From positions 1 through 64,000 of the forward strand of contig NZ_CYPU01000049.1 of NCBI RefSeq assembly GCF_001458195.1: a stretch of 64,000 bases of DNA, written 5' to 3'. This DNA comes from Ruegeria atlantica (lineage in GTDB: Bacteria > Pseudomonadota > Alphaproteobacteria > Rhodobacterales > Rhodobacteraceae). The notes beneath the pieces are model-generated. The model worked only from the letters and a program-made list of their open reading frames with translations, was not told the origin of the DNA and did no database searches. Shown here piece by piece: positions 33,413-41,840 of this stretch. Each line of letters starts with the position of its first letter. Position 1 is the first letter of the stretch. The position numbers were made by a program, and so were the translations under genes.

Positions 33413-33934
33413 CGTCAGCGCAGCACCGCTTCCGGTTTGGGCTCGCACCGGACTTTCTCTGCGACAGGCCCGAATTGGTCGAATGAGCCCATGTCGTGCG
33501 TGACAGATATATGGTCCAGCACCGAGCGAAAAGCGTACGAGACTGCGGCTATCCTTGCAAAGCCTTTGGGGCTGGTCGCGAAATCCGAATCTGGATTGGG
33601 AGAGAACGACCGAAACGCCACCGGGCTCCTTCCTCCCTCGATATTCGAGTCCGCCGCTGATAACTTCTTCAAAGCACCCAATTCCAGCTTCCGCGGCTGG
33701 GAAACAGCCCCTGCTGCGCAATTGCGTGTCGTTCGAGCAGTCCTGTCAATCGTCGAAAACCACGACGGAAGAGACCTAGCCATTGTAACCCACGGCGCGG
33801 TCGGGACACTGCTTTGGTGCCATCTGGCAGGGAAAGAAATCGACCGGCGGTTTGATCAATCTGGGCAGGGCCACTTCTGGCGCGCGGATATTAAAACTCT
33901 TCAACCCGAATTCGGGTGGCGCCCGATTGCCTGA
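33413..33934 (+). pseudogene. Histidine phosphatase family gene, truncated and frameshifted
   Basis: The downstream part (from ~33491) reads VTDIWSSTERKAYETA, GLGENDRNATGLLPP and LAIVTHGAVGTLLWCHLAG, the C-terminal half of a phosphoglycerate-mutase-like histidine phosphatase including the second catalytic His. The upstream stretch 33414-33488 continues the family in another frame (LPVWARTGLSLRQARIGRMS), so a frameshift lies near 33490. The N-terminal RHG motif with the phospho-accepting His is missing, and the IS30 element ends 118 bp upstream. I read it as an inactive remnant. Confidence 0.65.
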
Positions 33935-33940
33935 AAGGCG

Positions 33941-34578
33941 TCATTCGTTCCAAGCGTCTTCGCAGATCATTTTCAAGGTATCGAACACGGCCGGTGTACC
34001 AGCGATCGCGCGACCACCATCCCTGATCATCCCGTCGGCGTCTTGATCCTCGATCTCGCCACCTGCTTCGGCGATTATCAACTGACCGGCGAGGCAATCC
34101 CAGGCGTTCATGTGCTCTTCAATATACCCCAATAGACGTCCCGCCGCGACATAGGCCAGCGAAAGCGCACCGCTTGCATTGCGATGATAGAGAGCGCCAC
34201 GTTCGATAAGGGCCGCAATCACCGGAACGACGTTTGATGCTTCGACCCGGTTCGAATAGCCAATTGAGACGGTTCCACTTGCAAGTTCCACGCTTGAGGC
34301 AACCTGCATGGCGTGTCCATTCAAGGTGGCACCTTCGCCTCCGACCGCCACGTAAGTTTCACCAACGTTTGGCTCGAAAATCACACCGACCTGCGTCTGA
34401 CTTTCCGAAACGCCCGCTATGACAATCGTCCAGGCAGGAATGCCATTGACGAAGTTCGTTGTCCCATCAATCGGATCAATCACCCAGACAAAACCGCTGC
34501 AAAACACTCTAGCGCTAGCGCGCCCGCCTCTTCGGCTACCGCGACGGCGAAGTTTCTTCTTGCAATGATGTTTTGCAT
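33941..34578 (-). pseudogene. Inositol monophosphatase-family gene with internal deletion
   Basis: From SGFVWVIDPIDGTTNF to the C-terminus this is a close paralogue of the intact enzyme at 2702 (same NASGALSLAYVAAGRLLGY and EEHMNAWDC blocks). The original start is at 34578 in another frame: MQNIIARRNFAVAVAEEAGA, then LALECF, which aligns with the paralogue up to its LALKYF. The next ~50 codons, including the metal-binding GEE motif, are missing and the junction is out of frame. The nominal 223-residue frame starting at 34612 therefore carries about 35 nonsense residues. Not expected to be functional. Confidence 0.8.
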
Positions 34579-35058
34579 TGATCCGCTCACTTCCTGCTGA
34601 ATGCATCACCACATCTAAGGGAAGGGGTGTCGGAAAACAAAACAGTGTTTGTCAGGCTATAATCCACTTTCTTCGCGTCAAATGAGTTTCTGTCGAAAGA
34701 ATACCCCTATTAAATCACTCATTCGCTTCCACGCAGTGGAGCCGCACGTTGCTCGTGACCAACATCGGCTTTCTTTAGAGAACGCTGCATCGCAGCGATT
34801 GAAGTTGTACCGACGGGCCACTTTGGACCGTGATATGTCGCAGATCGCGTACCCCGCCTTCTCATACAGCTGCACGTCTTGACTGACGCAATAAAATTCG
34901 AGGTCGGAAACTGGAGCGATTGTCCGAGATGTCGAAGGTAGTGATTTTTTCGAGCGAACAAGCCTCTGACAGGAGTTGACACTCAACAAAACAGAATCAG
35001 ATTGGTGTCCGTGAACCAGCACTTTTGATTTCGCGGCTCCTTTCCAATTGAGAGCCTC
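34579..35058. other. Intergenic, no supported gene
   Basis: About 480 bp. Minus-strand frames of 87 and 114 codons are unsupported. No clear promoter, operator or terminator found. Confidence 0.45.
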
Positions 35059-37593
35059 TCAAGATTTGGTCCCTTTTTCAGGGGATACCTCGGCCTCATC
35101 CAGATCCAACACCGCGGGGTCGATCATGCGCTTGTCAGCGCTCATCTTGACAGAGTTTCGCATGGCTTTGCTTCGCCGCAGCAAGCGCCGGAAACTTGCC
35201 TCGTCGAGCATAAGCAGCGTCGACGGTGCCAATGCCCGCACGTTTACGCGACGGGGCCGTTTCAATAACATGGCCAATTGCCCGAACATTTCACCACGAC
35301 CCAGCCGCGAGGTGTGCCGGCCGAGTTCCACTTCAACAGCTCCGGAAGCAATGAAGAATACACTCTGGGCGAATTCGTCTTTGGAAATGATGGTATCACC
35401 CGCGTTGGCATATCGAGTACGCAGCGCCCGGCTGAGTTTCCTAAGCGAAGACTTGTCGAGATCGGAAAACAGTGGGAACTGCCGGACCAGATCCCGTCCT
35501 TTAAGAGTGATGTCCAACTTTGGACGTCCTTCAGATAACGTGCGTCGCGTCGCCACTTCCTGCATCAACACGGAATAGAGTTCTTCGCCCACAAGGCCGT
35601 CTTCGCGCATGACCGCATATTCACGTTCTTCAAGGCGCAGCGCGGTTCGCTGGATGAATCGTCGCTCTAACTTTTCGGCGTAACCGGGAAATTGCAGTCT
35701 CAGACCATCAAGCGCCGTCTCAACCGCCTCGGATCGACGCGCCAACACTTCATCCAGCAATTCCGCAACCCGGCGGCCATGGATCCGGCGGATGCGGCCG
35801 CGGACGAACCCATCGAGGTCCTGCAGGATCAGACGTTGCATGAGCAATCTTTCGAACCTATCCGTTGTGATACGCGTGAGTGGGAACGAAATTCGAAGCC
35901 GGTTGTGCAGAAACACGGCGATCCGAAAAGATCTGCCGTAAACGACCGACCGATTTGATGCGCGCTGATAGCCGATCCGCCCGCCAGTCCGTGCGCCTTC
36001 AATGAGCCGATCCGCATCGGACAAAATCTTCTCACTCAGAACCGATGACATGGTGCGTTCTCGCATCCTGGCCAATACAGAGTCCCGCTCTGCACCGGCC
36101 AGCGCAATAAGACCAAGCGTGACCCGGTCACGATCCAGGATCTGCGCACTGTCTTCGGCGGCCTTTACGGCCTCGTCCAGGCGTTCACTAAACTGTTTGG
36201 CTTCGTTCCTGACGATATCGTGCGTCAGGTTATAGTTTTCTGCTGTGCGGGACATGTCCTCGCGAACCGATTGCAAGGCGACGGCGACCACCTGACGCGA
36301 CAGGGCGGTATCAAGCGGAGAAAGCCTGTCGAGCCCCAGTTTTGTGATCACCATGCGCAAGGTTGTACCCTGAACAATCAGTGTAAACAGCGTAAAGCCA
36401 GTGGCCAGAATGCCGACCAGGCGCTTCGTCTCAAGCGGGATGTGCGTGCTTTCGGTGACTGCCAGAGCCAGAGCCAGCGTCACGGCACCACGCAACCCAC
36501 CCCACAGTATTGCGGTGCGATAGGGGCGTTCGACAGCAGGTGACAAACCGATTGCCGTAAGCAATGGCAGCAACCCGAACAGAATTGCCGCCCTTGCGAA
36601 CATGGCGGCCAGAACCACCACAACCAGCAGGCCAAAGTCGGACGGCCGCACCTCTTCCAGCAATCGTGGTATCAGCAAGGCTGCAAGAATAAAGATCAGC
36701 GCGCCTGCCCAATGTGCCAGTAGGTCCCAAACTTCTTGCAGATTTGTCCAGGTGGCCGGTGACAGACGACCGGGGCCTGTGAGGTTGAGCGTAAGACCTG
36801 CAGCCACCACCGCGATGACACCCGAAGCTCCGACGCTTTGTTCTGCAACGATATAGGCGAGATACGGCAAAGACACGGATATTGAAATCTGCGCCATTTC
36901 CCAGCGGCCTACGAAAGCCATCAGCCAAACCGCCATGCGCGCCATGAGCCAACCGGTGAGAACTCCACCTGCGATCAACAGCGGAAATTGCCCCACGGCT
37001 TCACTTAGCAGTGGATTGGGTCTCCCGAGCATAACAAAGCTCATGAATAGCCCGAAAAGAGCAATCGCAGCAGCATCGTTAAGCAGGCTTTCGCCCTCGA
37101 TTATTCGCGACAGCCTGCGCGGTGCCGAAATCGACCGGAAAATGCTGACAACCGCTGAGGGATCCGTTGTCGATACAATAGCACCGATCAACAGACAGGC
37201 GGCCAGCGGCAGCGTACTTGCCCAACTGAGCGCATAGCCAATGGAAAGTGTCGCAACAATTACTGCCACAACGGCCATCATCAGGATGGGCATCCAGTCA
37301 TCCAGCATCCTGCGCAGGTTCATGCCGAGTGTCGCCTGAAAGAGCAGCGTGGGCAGGAAAACATAGAGGAAGACGTCTGACCGGATCGGTAGATCGATAA
37401 TTGCCTGTGCCCCCGGATTCAATGCATCCGTCAGGTCTGTGTCGAGAAAGAACGTCGCGCCAAGCCCGATCACTATCCCTAGGACGGCGAGGATAACGCT
37501 GTAAGGCAGGCGCATTCGCGCGGCCAGCGGTTCCGCCACGCCGATTACAACAAAAAGAGAAGTGATGATGGTCGTAATGACGACGATATCCAT
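35059..37593 (-). CDS. Cation/proton antiporter (CPA1/NhaP type) with C-terminal CNMP-like domain
   Basis: An 844-residue membrane protein. Residues 1-~410 form a CPA1 exchanger with about 12 segments and the Asp motif region SLLNDAAAIALFG (ND pair for ion exchange) and the conserved ILWGGLRGAVTLALAL. A long cytoplasmic helical region follows (~420-690), then a Crp/cNMP-binding fold (FPLFSDLDKSSLRKLSRAL to LDEASFRRLLRRSK, ~700-815). In the phosphate-binding cassette, MFGQLAMLLKRPRRVNV keeps the Arg but has Gln where cAMP binders have Glu, so nucleotide binding is uncertain. The architecture resembles SOS1-like exchangers. It probably extrudes Na+ or K+. Confidence 0.9.
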   Translation of the reverse strand: MDIVVITTIITSLFVVIGVAEPLAARMRLPYSVILAVLGIVIGLGATFFLDTDLTDALNPGAQAIIDLPIRSDVFLYVFLPTLLFQATLGMNLRRMLDDWMPILMMAVVAVIVATLSIGYALSWASTLPLAACLLIGAIVSTTDPSAVVSIFRSISAPRRLSRIIEGESLLNDAAAIALFGLFMSFVMLGRPNPLLSEAVGQFPLLIAGGVLTGWLMARMAVWLMAFVGRWEMAQISISVSLPYLAYIVAEQSVGASGVIAVVAAGLTLNLTGPGRLSPATWTNLQEVWDLLAHWAGALIFILAALLIPRLLEEVRPSDFGLLVVVVLAAMFARAAILFGLLPLLTAIGLSPAVERPYRTAILWGGLRGAVTLALALAVTESTHIPLETKRLVGILATGFTLFTLIVQGTTLRMVITKLGLDRLSPLDTALSRQVVAVALQSVREDMSRTAENYNLTHDIVRNEAKQFSERLDEAVKAAEDSAQILDRDRVTLGLIALAGAERDSVLARMRERTMSSVLSEKILSDADRLIEGARTGGRIGYQRASNRSVVYGRSFRIAVFLHNRLRISFPLTRITTDRFERLLMQRLILQDLDGFVRGRIRRIHGRRVAELLDEVLARRSEAVETALDGLRLQFPGYAEKLERRFIQRTALRLEEREYAVMREDGLVGEELYSVLMQEVATRRTLSEGRPKLDITLKGRDLVRQFPLFSDLDKSSLRKLSRALRTRYANAGDTIISKDEFAQSVFFIASGAVEVELGRHTSRLGRGEMFGQLAMLLKRPRRVNVRALAPSTLLMLDEASFRRLLRRSKAMRNSVKMSADKRMIDPAVLDLDEAEVSPEKGTKS

Positions 37594-37635
37594 AGCTACG
37601 TATAACCTGAGAACTCGAGTAAGTGGAATCCACTC

Positions 37636-37938
37636 TTAAAGCCGGATCGACCACGTGGAAATAATGTGTGAGCTTTCGTTCATCCAGTCTGTTCCGTTGC
37701 CCCGAATGTCAGGAATAAAGGGCCGCAGTAGCGACACCAGCGCGGTGAGTAAATGGCAGGTCTGGGGCCGTTCTGGCTTGAGCACTGTATCAGTGGACGC
37801 GAGTTGCTGCACCGCATCCAAGGTCGGCTCAGCACTGGCCTGTCTTTATTGCTGCGGATTTTTGAACACGTTGCGATCCGCAGTGAAAGCCAGCAATCGT
37901 TCTACAAAAAACCTGTCCAACCGACTGTTTCTTGGCAT
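37636..37938 (-). pseudogene. Small gene interrupted by an in-frame stop
   Basis: An ATG at 37938, 7 bp after the DMT transporter stop on the same strand, opens MPRNSRLDRFFVERLLAFTA and DRNVFKNPQQ, then TAA, then the same frame continues RQASAEPTLDAVQQLASTDT, PERPQTCHLLTALVSLLRPF and IPDIRGNGTDWMNES to a stop at 37636. The flow across the stop suggests one ~100-residue gene with a nonsense mutation, or the remnant of a longer one. No family can be assigned with confidence. Confidence 0.4.
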
Positions 37939-37944
37939 TTGACA

Positions 37945-38862
37945 TCATCCTCGGTTGGTGAGTGAAACTCCGGCAATCACTAGCGCACCGCCCACCAGCA
38001 TGGAAACCTCAACCGGTTCGCGCAAAATAGCAGCCCCAAGGGCTACCCCGAAGACGGGGACGAGATTGGTGAACACCGCCGCACGCTCAGGCCCAAGCGA
38101 ATGTACCCCTCGATAGTACCAAACAAATGGCACGACTGTTCCACCAATGGCCAGGTAGATGATGGCCAAAGTGCAGGTGAACGTGGGCAACTGAGGCACT
38201 TGCACGGGACCGGCCAACGGTAACCCCAATGCCAGAAGTAAAAAACCGATCAGCGCAGCCCAAGTGGTTGCCGCCAGTGGCGAGAGGCTTCCCAGAGCTT
38301 TGCGTCCAAGAAGCGTGTAGCCCACCCAACTACCCACCGCTGCCAGCATGAACAGTTCTCCCTGCCCAAAACTCTGCCGGACGTCAGTCATCAGTCCGGC
38401 AACGTCCCCTCCGCTAATCACGATCACGGCCCCGGCTAGTGCCACACAAATCCCGGCAACTTGCCCAATCGGTGGGAGCCGTTGCGCGATCAGTACCCCG
38501 ACTAGAGCCACGGCTATCGGATTGAAGGCAACAAACAGTGCCGTTCGCGAAGCTGGTATCTCAGCCAGAGCGGCAAAGAAGAACAGGTTGTAAAGGCAGA
38601 CGCCGGACAGTCCGAGAAGCCCCATCAACACGCTCTGCCGCCAAGTGAGGCGAGGCAAACCACCTTCCGCTTTCCAGACAAGATAAAGCAATACCAGAGA
38701 CGCCAGGCCAAACCGAGCGGTTGCCGCGACCAGAGGGGGCATTTCACCCGAAACGACGCGGCCGGCAACAAATGTGCCGCCCCACAGGAAGGCCACCATT
38801 GAGAGCCGGACGTAAAGCAAAGCGTTCTGCGACGCTATGGGATATGATAGGGCTTGGGACAT
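37945..38862 (-). CDS. DMT-family transporter (EamA)
   Basis: A 305-residue drug/metabolite transporter with about ten membrane segments in two EamA repeats (MVAFLWGGTFVAGRVVSG at the start; ATTWAALIGFLLLALGLPLA and LVPVFGVALGAAILREPVEV in the second half). These proteins typically export amino acids or metabolites. It is divergent from a LysR-type gene 75 bp away, which probably controls it. Confidence 0.9.
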   Translation of the reverse strand: MSQALSYPIASQNALLYVRLSMVAFLWGGTFVAGRVVSGEMPPLVAATARFGLASLVLLYLVWKAEGGLPRLTWRQSVLMGLLGLSGVCLYNLFFFAALAEIPASRTALFVAFNPIAVALVGVLIAQRLPPIGQVAGICVALAGAVIVISGGDVAGLMTDVRQSFGQGELFMLAAVGSWVGYTLLGRKALGSLSPLAATTWAALIGFLLLALGLPLAGPVQVPQLPTFTCTLAIIYLAIGGTVVPFVWYYRGVHSLGPERAAVFTNLVPVFGVALGAAILREPVEVSMLVGGALVIAGVSLTNRG

Positions 38863-38907
38863 GGAAACACCTAAAACATCGGATTGCCCATGCCGAATTT
38901 CAGTTAT

Positions 38908-38920
38908 ACTATGTTATAGT
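38908..38920. promoter_or_regulatory. LysR-type operator candidate between EamA and LysR genes
   Basis: ACTATGTTATAGT: 5-bp inverted arms around a 3-bp centre (A/T-rich dyad) in the 75-bp divergent intergenic space. It has the size of a LysR recognition site (T-N11-A type) and would overlap both promoters. Confidence 0.5.
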
Positions 38921-38937
38921 CAAATGAGTATTTACTT

Positions 38938-39816
38938 ATGACTTTTGGTCAGCTTGATATTTTTGTCACTCTTGCCGAAACGCGCGGGTTTACGGCTGCT
39001 GCATTGCGACTTGGGATAAGTCAGCCCGCAGTGTCTCATGCCCTCAAGAGTCTTGAGGATGAGCTTGGCATCACGCTTTTTAATCGCACCGTATCCCCAA
39101 TCGAACTGACCCCGTTGGGCGAACGACTTCTATCCCGCGCACGCGAAATTCTTGGGCTAGCCGACGCTATGCATCAGGAGGCCTCGGAATATCGTGGAGT
39201 GCAAACCGGCAGACTGCGCATTGGGTCTTTTGGTGCAACGTCATCATTGCAGATATTGCCGCGCCTTCTCGAAGCATTTCATGCAGCCCATCCTGGTATC
39301 GAAGTGCTGATTGAAGAAGCCGCTGACGATGAGATTATCCGTTGGATCGAAGACCGGCGCATTGATCTTGGTTTTGTCGTGTTACCAGATGAACGCTTCC
39401 GGACCTGGCCTGTGGCACAGGACCAGTTTGTCGCCTTGGTTGCCGCTGACAGTACTTTGGCCAGGCAATCTTCAATCCGATTGGAGCAACTGTGCGAAAT
39501 GCCATTCATCATGCCGGAATCTGGTTCTGCCCGGATCATTCGCCGTTTGTTCACGCAGGCCCGTCTTAGTCCAAATGTGCGGTACCGGACATCGCAGATG
39601 CTAAGTACGTTGACTATGGTGGCGCGCAACCAAGGCGTCTCGGTCGTGGCCGAGATGGCCTTGCCGCCAACGAATGGTAAAGAGGGCTGGGTCAGCAAAC
39701 CGCTGAATTCAGTCAGGACACGAAAAATTGGTCTCGCGATGCATCCGCACGCAACGCCATCCCCTGCGGCGGTCGCTTTTGTTGAGGTCGTAGAAAAAAG
39801 TAGAGACGATTTTTGA
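38938..39816 (+). CDS. LysR-family transcriptional regulator
   Basis: A 292-residue LTTR: N-terminal winged HTH (FVTLAETRGFTAAALRLGIS, QPAVSHALKSLEDELGITLF, ~residues 9-50) and a C-terminal periplasmic-binding-protein-like effector domain (RLRIGSFGATSSLQILPRLL, FMPESGSARIIRR). Start ATG 38938. It is divergent from the EamA gene and is the likely regulator of that exporter. Effector unknown. Confidence 0.92.
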   Translation: MTFGQLDIFVTLAETRGFTAAALRLGISQPAVSHALKSLEDELGITLFNRTVSPIELTPLGERLLSRAREILGLADAMHQEASEYRGVQTGRLRIGSFGATSSLQILPRLLEAFHAAHPGIEVLIEEAADDEIIRWIEDRRIDLGFVVLPDERFRTWPVAQDQFVALVAADSTLARQSSIRLEQLCEMPFIMPESGSARIIRRLFTQARLSPNVRYRTSQMLSTLTMVARNQGVSVVAEMALPPTNGKEGWVSKPLNSVRTRKIGLAMHPHATPSPAAVAFVEVVEKSRDDF

Positions 39817-39985
39817 CGACGTGTACAAAAGAAAGAAGCGACGTCGCGATTTGAACTTTTGAGTTCAAATCGGATATTAGAAATCACTAAGTGGGCGGCA
39901 GCAATGCCCGCTTAAGGCCTTTCCACTGCGCCCGAAAACGTTCATTCAAGCTACGCACACTCGAACCTCAGCACGGCCACACCTC

Positions 39986-40657
39986 ATGCCTCTTCCTACT
40001 CCCCAAGCCGTCGTCTTCGATATGGATGGCCTGTTGCTCGACACCGAGCGGGTATACTTCGAAGGCTTCCGCACCACGCTTGACGCACTCGGATTGCCGC
40101 AAGACGACGACCTGTTCCGGCGGCTAGTCGGCACGAACCGTGTGCTAGGACGCCGACTTTTGACCGAAGGGCTAGCGGGGCGCGTCAATCTGGAAGAGTT
40201 TGATGCCGTCTGGGACGCCGAAATCGCGCAACGGCTGGCGGATTACATCCCCGTCAAACCGGGTGCGCGCGCGATGGCAGAACACCTGCGCGAGCGGGAT
40301 ATACCTTACATCATTGCCACCAGCACCCAGACGAAAAAGGCGCATTTGCATCTCGAGCGAGCGGGTCTCGGCGCGCTTTTTCGCGACGTCGTAGGCGGCG
40401 ATCAGGTCGCTGCCAGCAAGCCCGCACCAGATATCTACCTACATGCCACGGCACGTCTGGGTCACGATCCGTCAAACTGCGTTGCGTTCGAGGATTCGCC
40501 CAACGGCGTCCGCGCGGCCCACGCGGCGGGCCTCATAACGGTGCAGGTCCCCGATATCGTCGCCCCCGACGCCGAACTGCGTGCGCTCGGGCATCACATC
40601 GCCAGCAACATCATCGCCGGCGCCCACGAGGTTGGTCTGATGGTAGTTCCGGAATAG
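39986..40657 (+). CDS. HAD-family phosphatase (beta-phosphoglucomutase-like subgroup)
   Basis: A 223-residue HAD protein with motif I VVFDMDGLLLDTERVYFEGF (residues 9-28), cap domain, motif II IATSTQTKKA, the motif III Lys in GDQVAASKPAPDIYL and motif IV CVAFEDSPNGVRAAHAAGL. Typical of small sugar-phosphate phosphatases/mutases in this subgroup. Substrate not readable. Monocistronic; ends about 210 bp before the convergent dienelactone-hydrolase gene. Confidence 0.9.
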   Translation: MPLPTPQAVVFDMDGLLLDTERVYFEGFRTTLDALGLPQDDDLFRRLVGTNRVLGRRLLTEGLAGRVNLEEFDAVWDAEIAQRLADYIPVKPGARAMAEHLRERDIPYIIATSTQTKKAHLHLERAGLGALFRDVVGGDQVAASKPAPDIYLHATARLGHDPSNCVAFEDSPNGVRAAHAAGLITVQVPDIVAPDAELRALGHHIASNIIAGAHEVGLMVVPE

Positions 40658-40678
40658 AAAGCTGACCTTCACGCAACT

Positions 40679-40703
40679 GCAGCGAACGCGCAGTTTGTCT
40701 GCG
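40679..40703 (+). repeat. Weak copy of dispersed motif
   Basis: GCAGCGAACGCGCAGTTTGT followed by CTGCG: shares the first half of the dispersed element but has diverged in the second. Confidence 0.35.
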
Positions 40704-40866
40704 ATCTGTGAATTCGCATGGCGAACGATCTTGCGAGCGCTGCGAAAGGCCGGTTTCTCTAATCACGAAAGTCAAAGTGCTCGGACTTCACGGGATTTGT
40801 TCTCGGAGAACTGTGGGCGTCCGCAAAGCGATACCAACGCTAGGTCGGCTTCGTAGCTCCCCGCAG

Positions 40867-41754
40867 TTACTTCAGATAGGTATTAAACCAATCAATGGTT
40901 CGGTCCCAAGCCAAGTTTGCCATTTCCTCATCGTAACGTGGCGTGCTGTCATTGTGAAAGCCGTGGTTGGCATTTTCGTAGATATAGGCTTCGTAAACCT
41001 TATCGTTGGCTTTTAGAGCAGTCTCAAAATCTGGCCAGCCCGCGTTGATGCGTTCGTCAAGCTCTCCCATTTGAATAAGCAACGGCGCCTGAATTTTGGC
41101 CACATCTTCGGCCGCTGGCTGGCGCCCGTAGAACGGGACACCAGCGGCCAGTTCGGGATAGGCCACGGCAATTGCGCTGACAACACCGCCGCCGTAGCAG
41201 AAACCAACAGCGCCGACCTTCCCAGTGCAATCATCCCGGTTCAACAAGTATTCGAACCCATTAAAGAAATCGTTCATCAACTCGACCCGGTCCACTGTCT
41301 TTTGCAGCTCGCGCCCATCGGCGTCATTGCCTGGGTATCCGCCCACCGACGTCAAGCCGTCTGGAGCCAGAGCCATGAACCCGGCTTTCGCCAATCTGCG
41401 CGCCACATCTTCGATGTAGGGATTCAAGCCGCGATTTTCGTGGATGACCAGCACTGCTGGCAGGGGCTCTTCAACGCCTGCAGGCCGAACAAGGTAGCCC
41501 CGAACGTCGCCGGTTCCATTTGGTGAAGGATAGGTGATGTAGTCTGCATGGATATCGGGATCGTTGAAGGATACCTGCTCGGCCAAAGCATAATTCGGGC
41601 TGAGCATGTTCAGCAACGCGACCGCAGATAAACCACCAACCGCGAACTTACCGGCGCGGTCCAGGAACTGGCGCTTGGTGATTTTGCCGTGCGCGTAAAA
41701 GTCGTACAGGTCCAGAAGTTCCTGGTCGAAGTCCTTTGCCGTCATGCGGGTCAT
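40867..41754 (-). CDS. Dienelactone hydrolase family protein
   Basis: A 295-residue alpha/beta hydrolase. The catalytic triad of dienelactone hydrolases is visible: Cys in VGFCYGGG (~residue 178), Asp in MGELDERINAGWPD and His in ANHGFHND near 267. The N-terminus (TKRQFLDRAGKFAVGGLSAV, then ALLNML) looks like a membrane or Tat-type leader, giving the YghX-like form rather than the small cytoplasmic enzyme of classical chlorocatechol operons. It is last in the operon containing matB and malonyl-CoA decarboxylase and may open a lactone produced by the intradiol dioxygenase at 50861. Confidence 0.87.
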   Translation of the reverse strand: MTRMTAKDFDQELLDLYDFYAHGKITKRQFLDRAGKFAVGGLSAVALLNMLSPNYALAEQVSFNDPDIHADYITYPSPNGTGDVRGYLVRPAGVEEPLPAVLVIHENRGLNPYIEDVARRLAKAGFMALAPDGLTSVGGYPGNDADGRELQKTVDRVELMNDFFNGFEYLLNRDDCTGKVGAVGFCYGGGVVSAIAVAYPELAAGVPFYGRQPAAEDVAKIQAPLLIQMGELDERINAGWPDFETALKANDKVYEAYIYENANHGFHNDSTPRYDEEMANLAWDRTIDWFNTYLK

Positions 41755-41840
41755 AGTGAATCTCCTGATGAATAGGCAGTTCGAAGTGAGAGGTTGTCAG
41801 ATCAAAGGGTCGTGGTTGGTTTGAGTTTTTCAGCGGGCTG

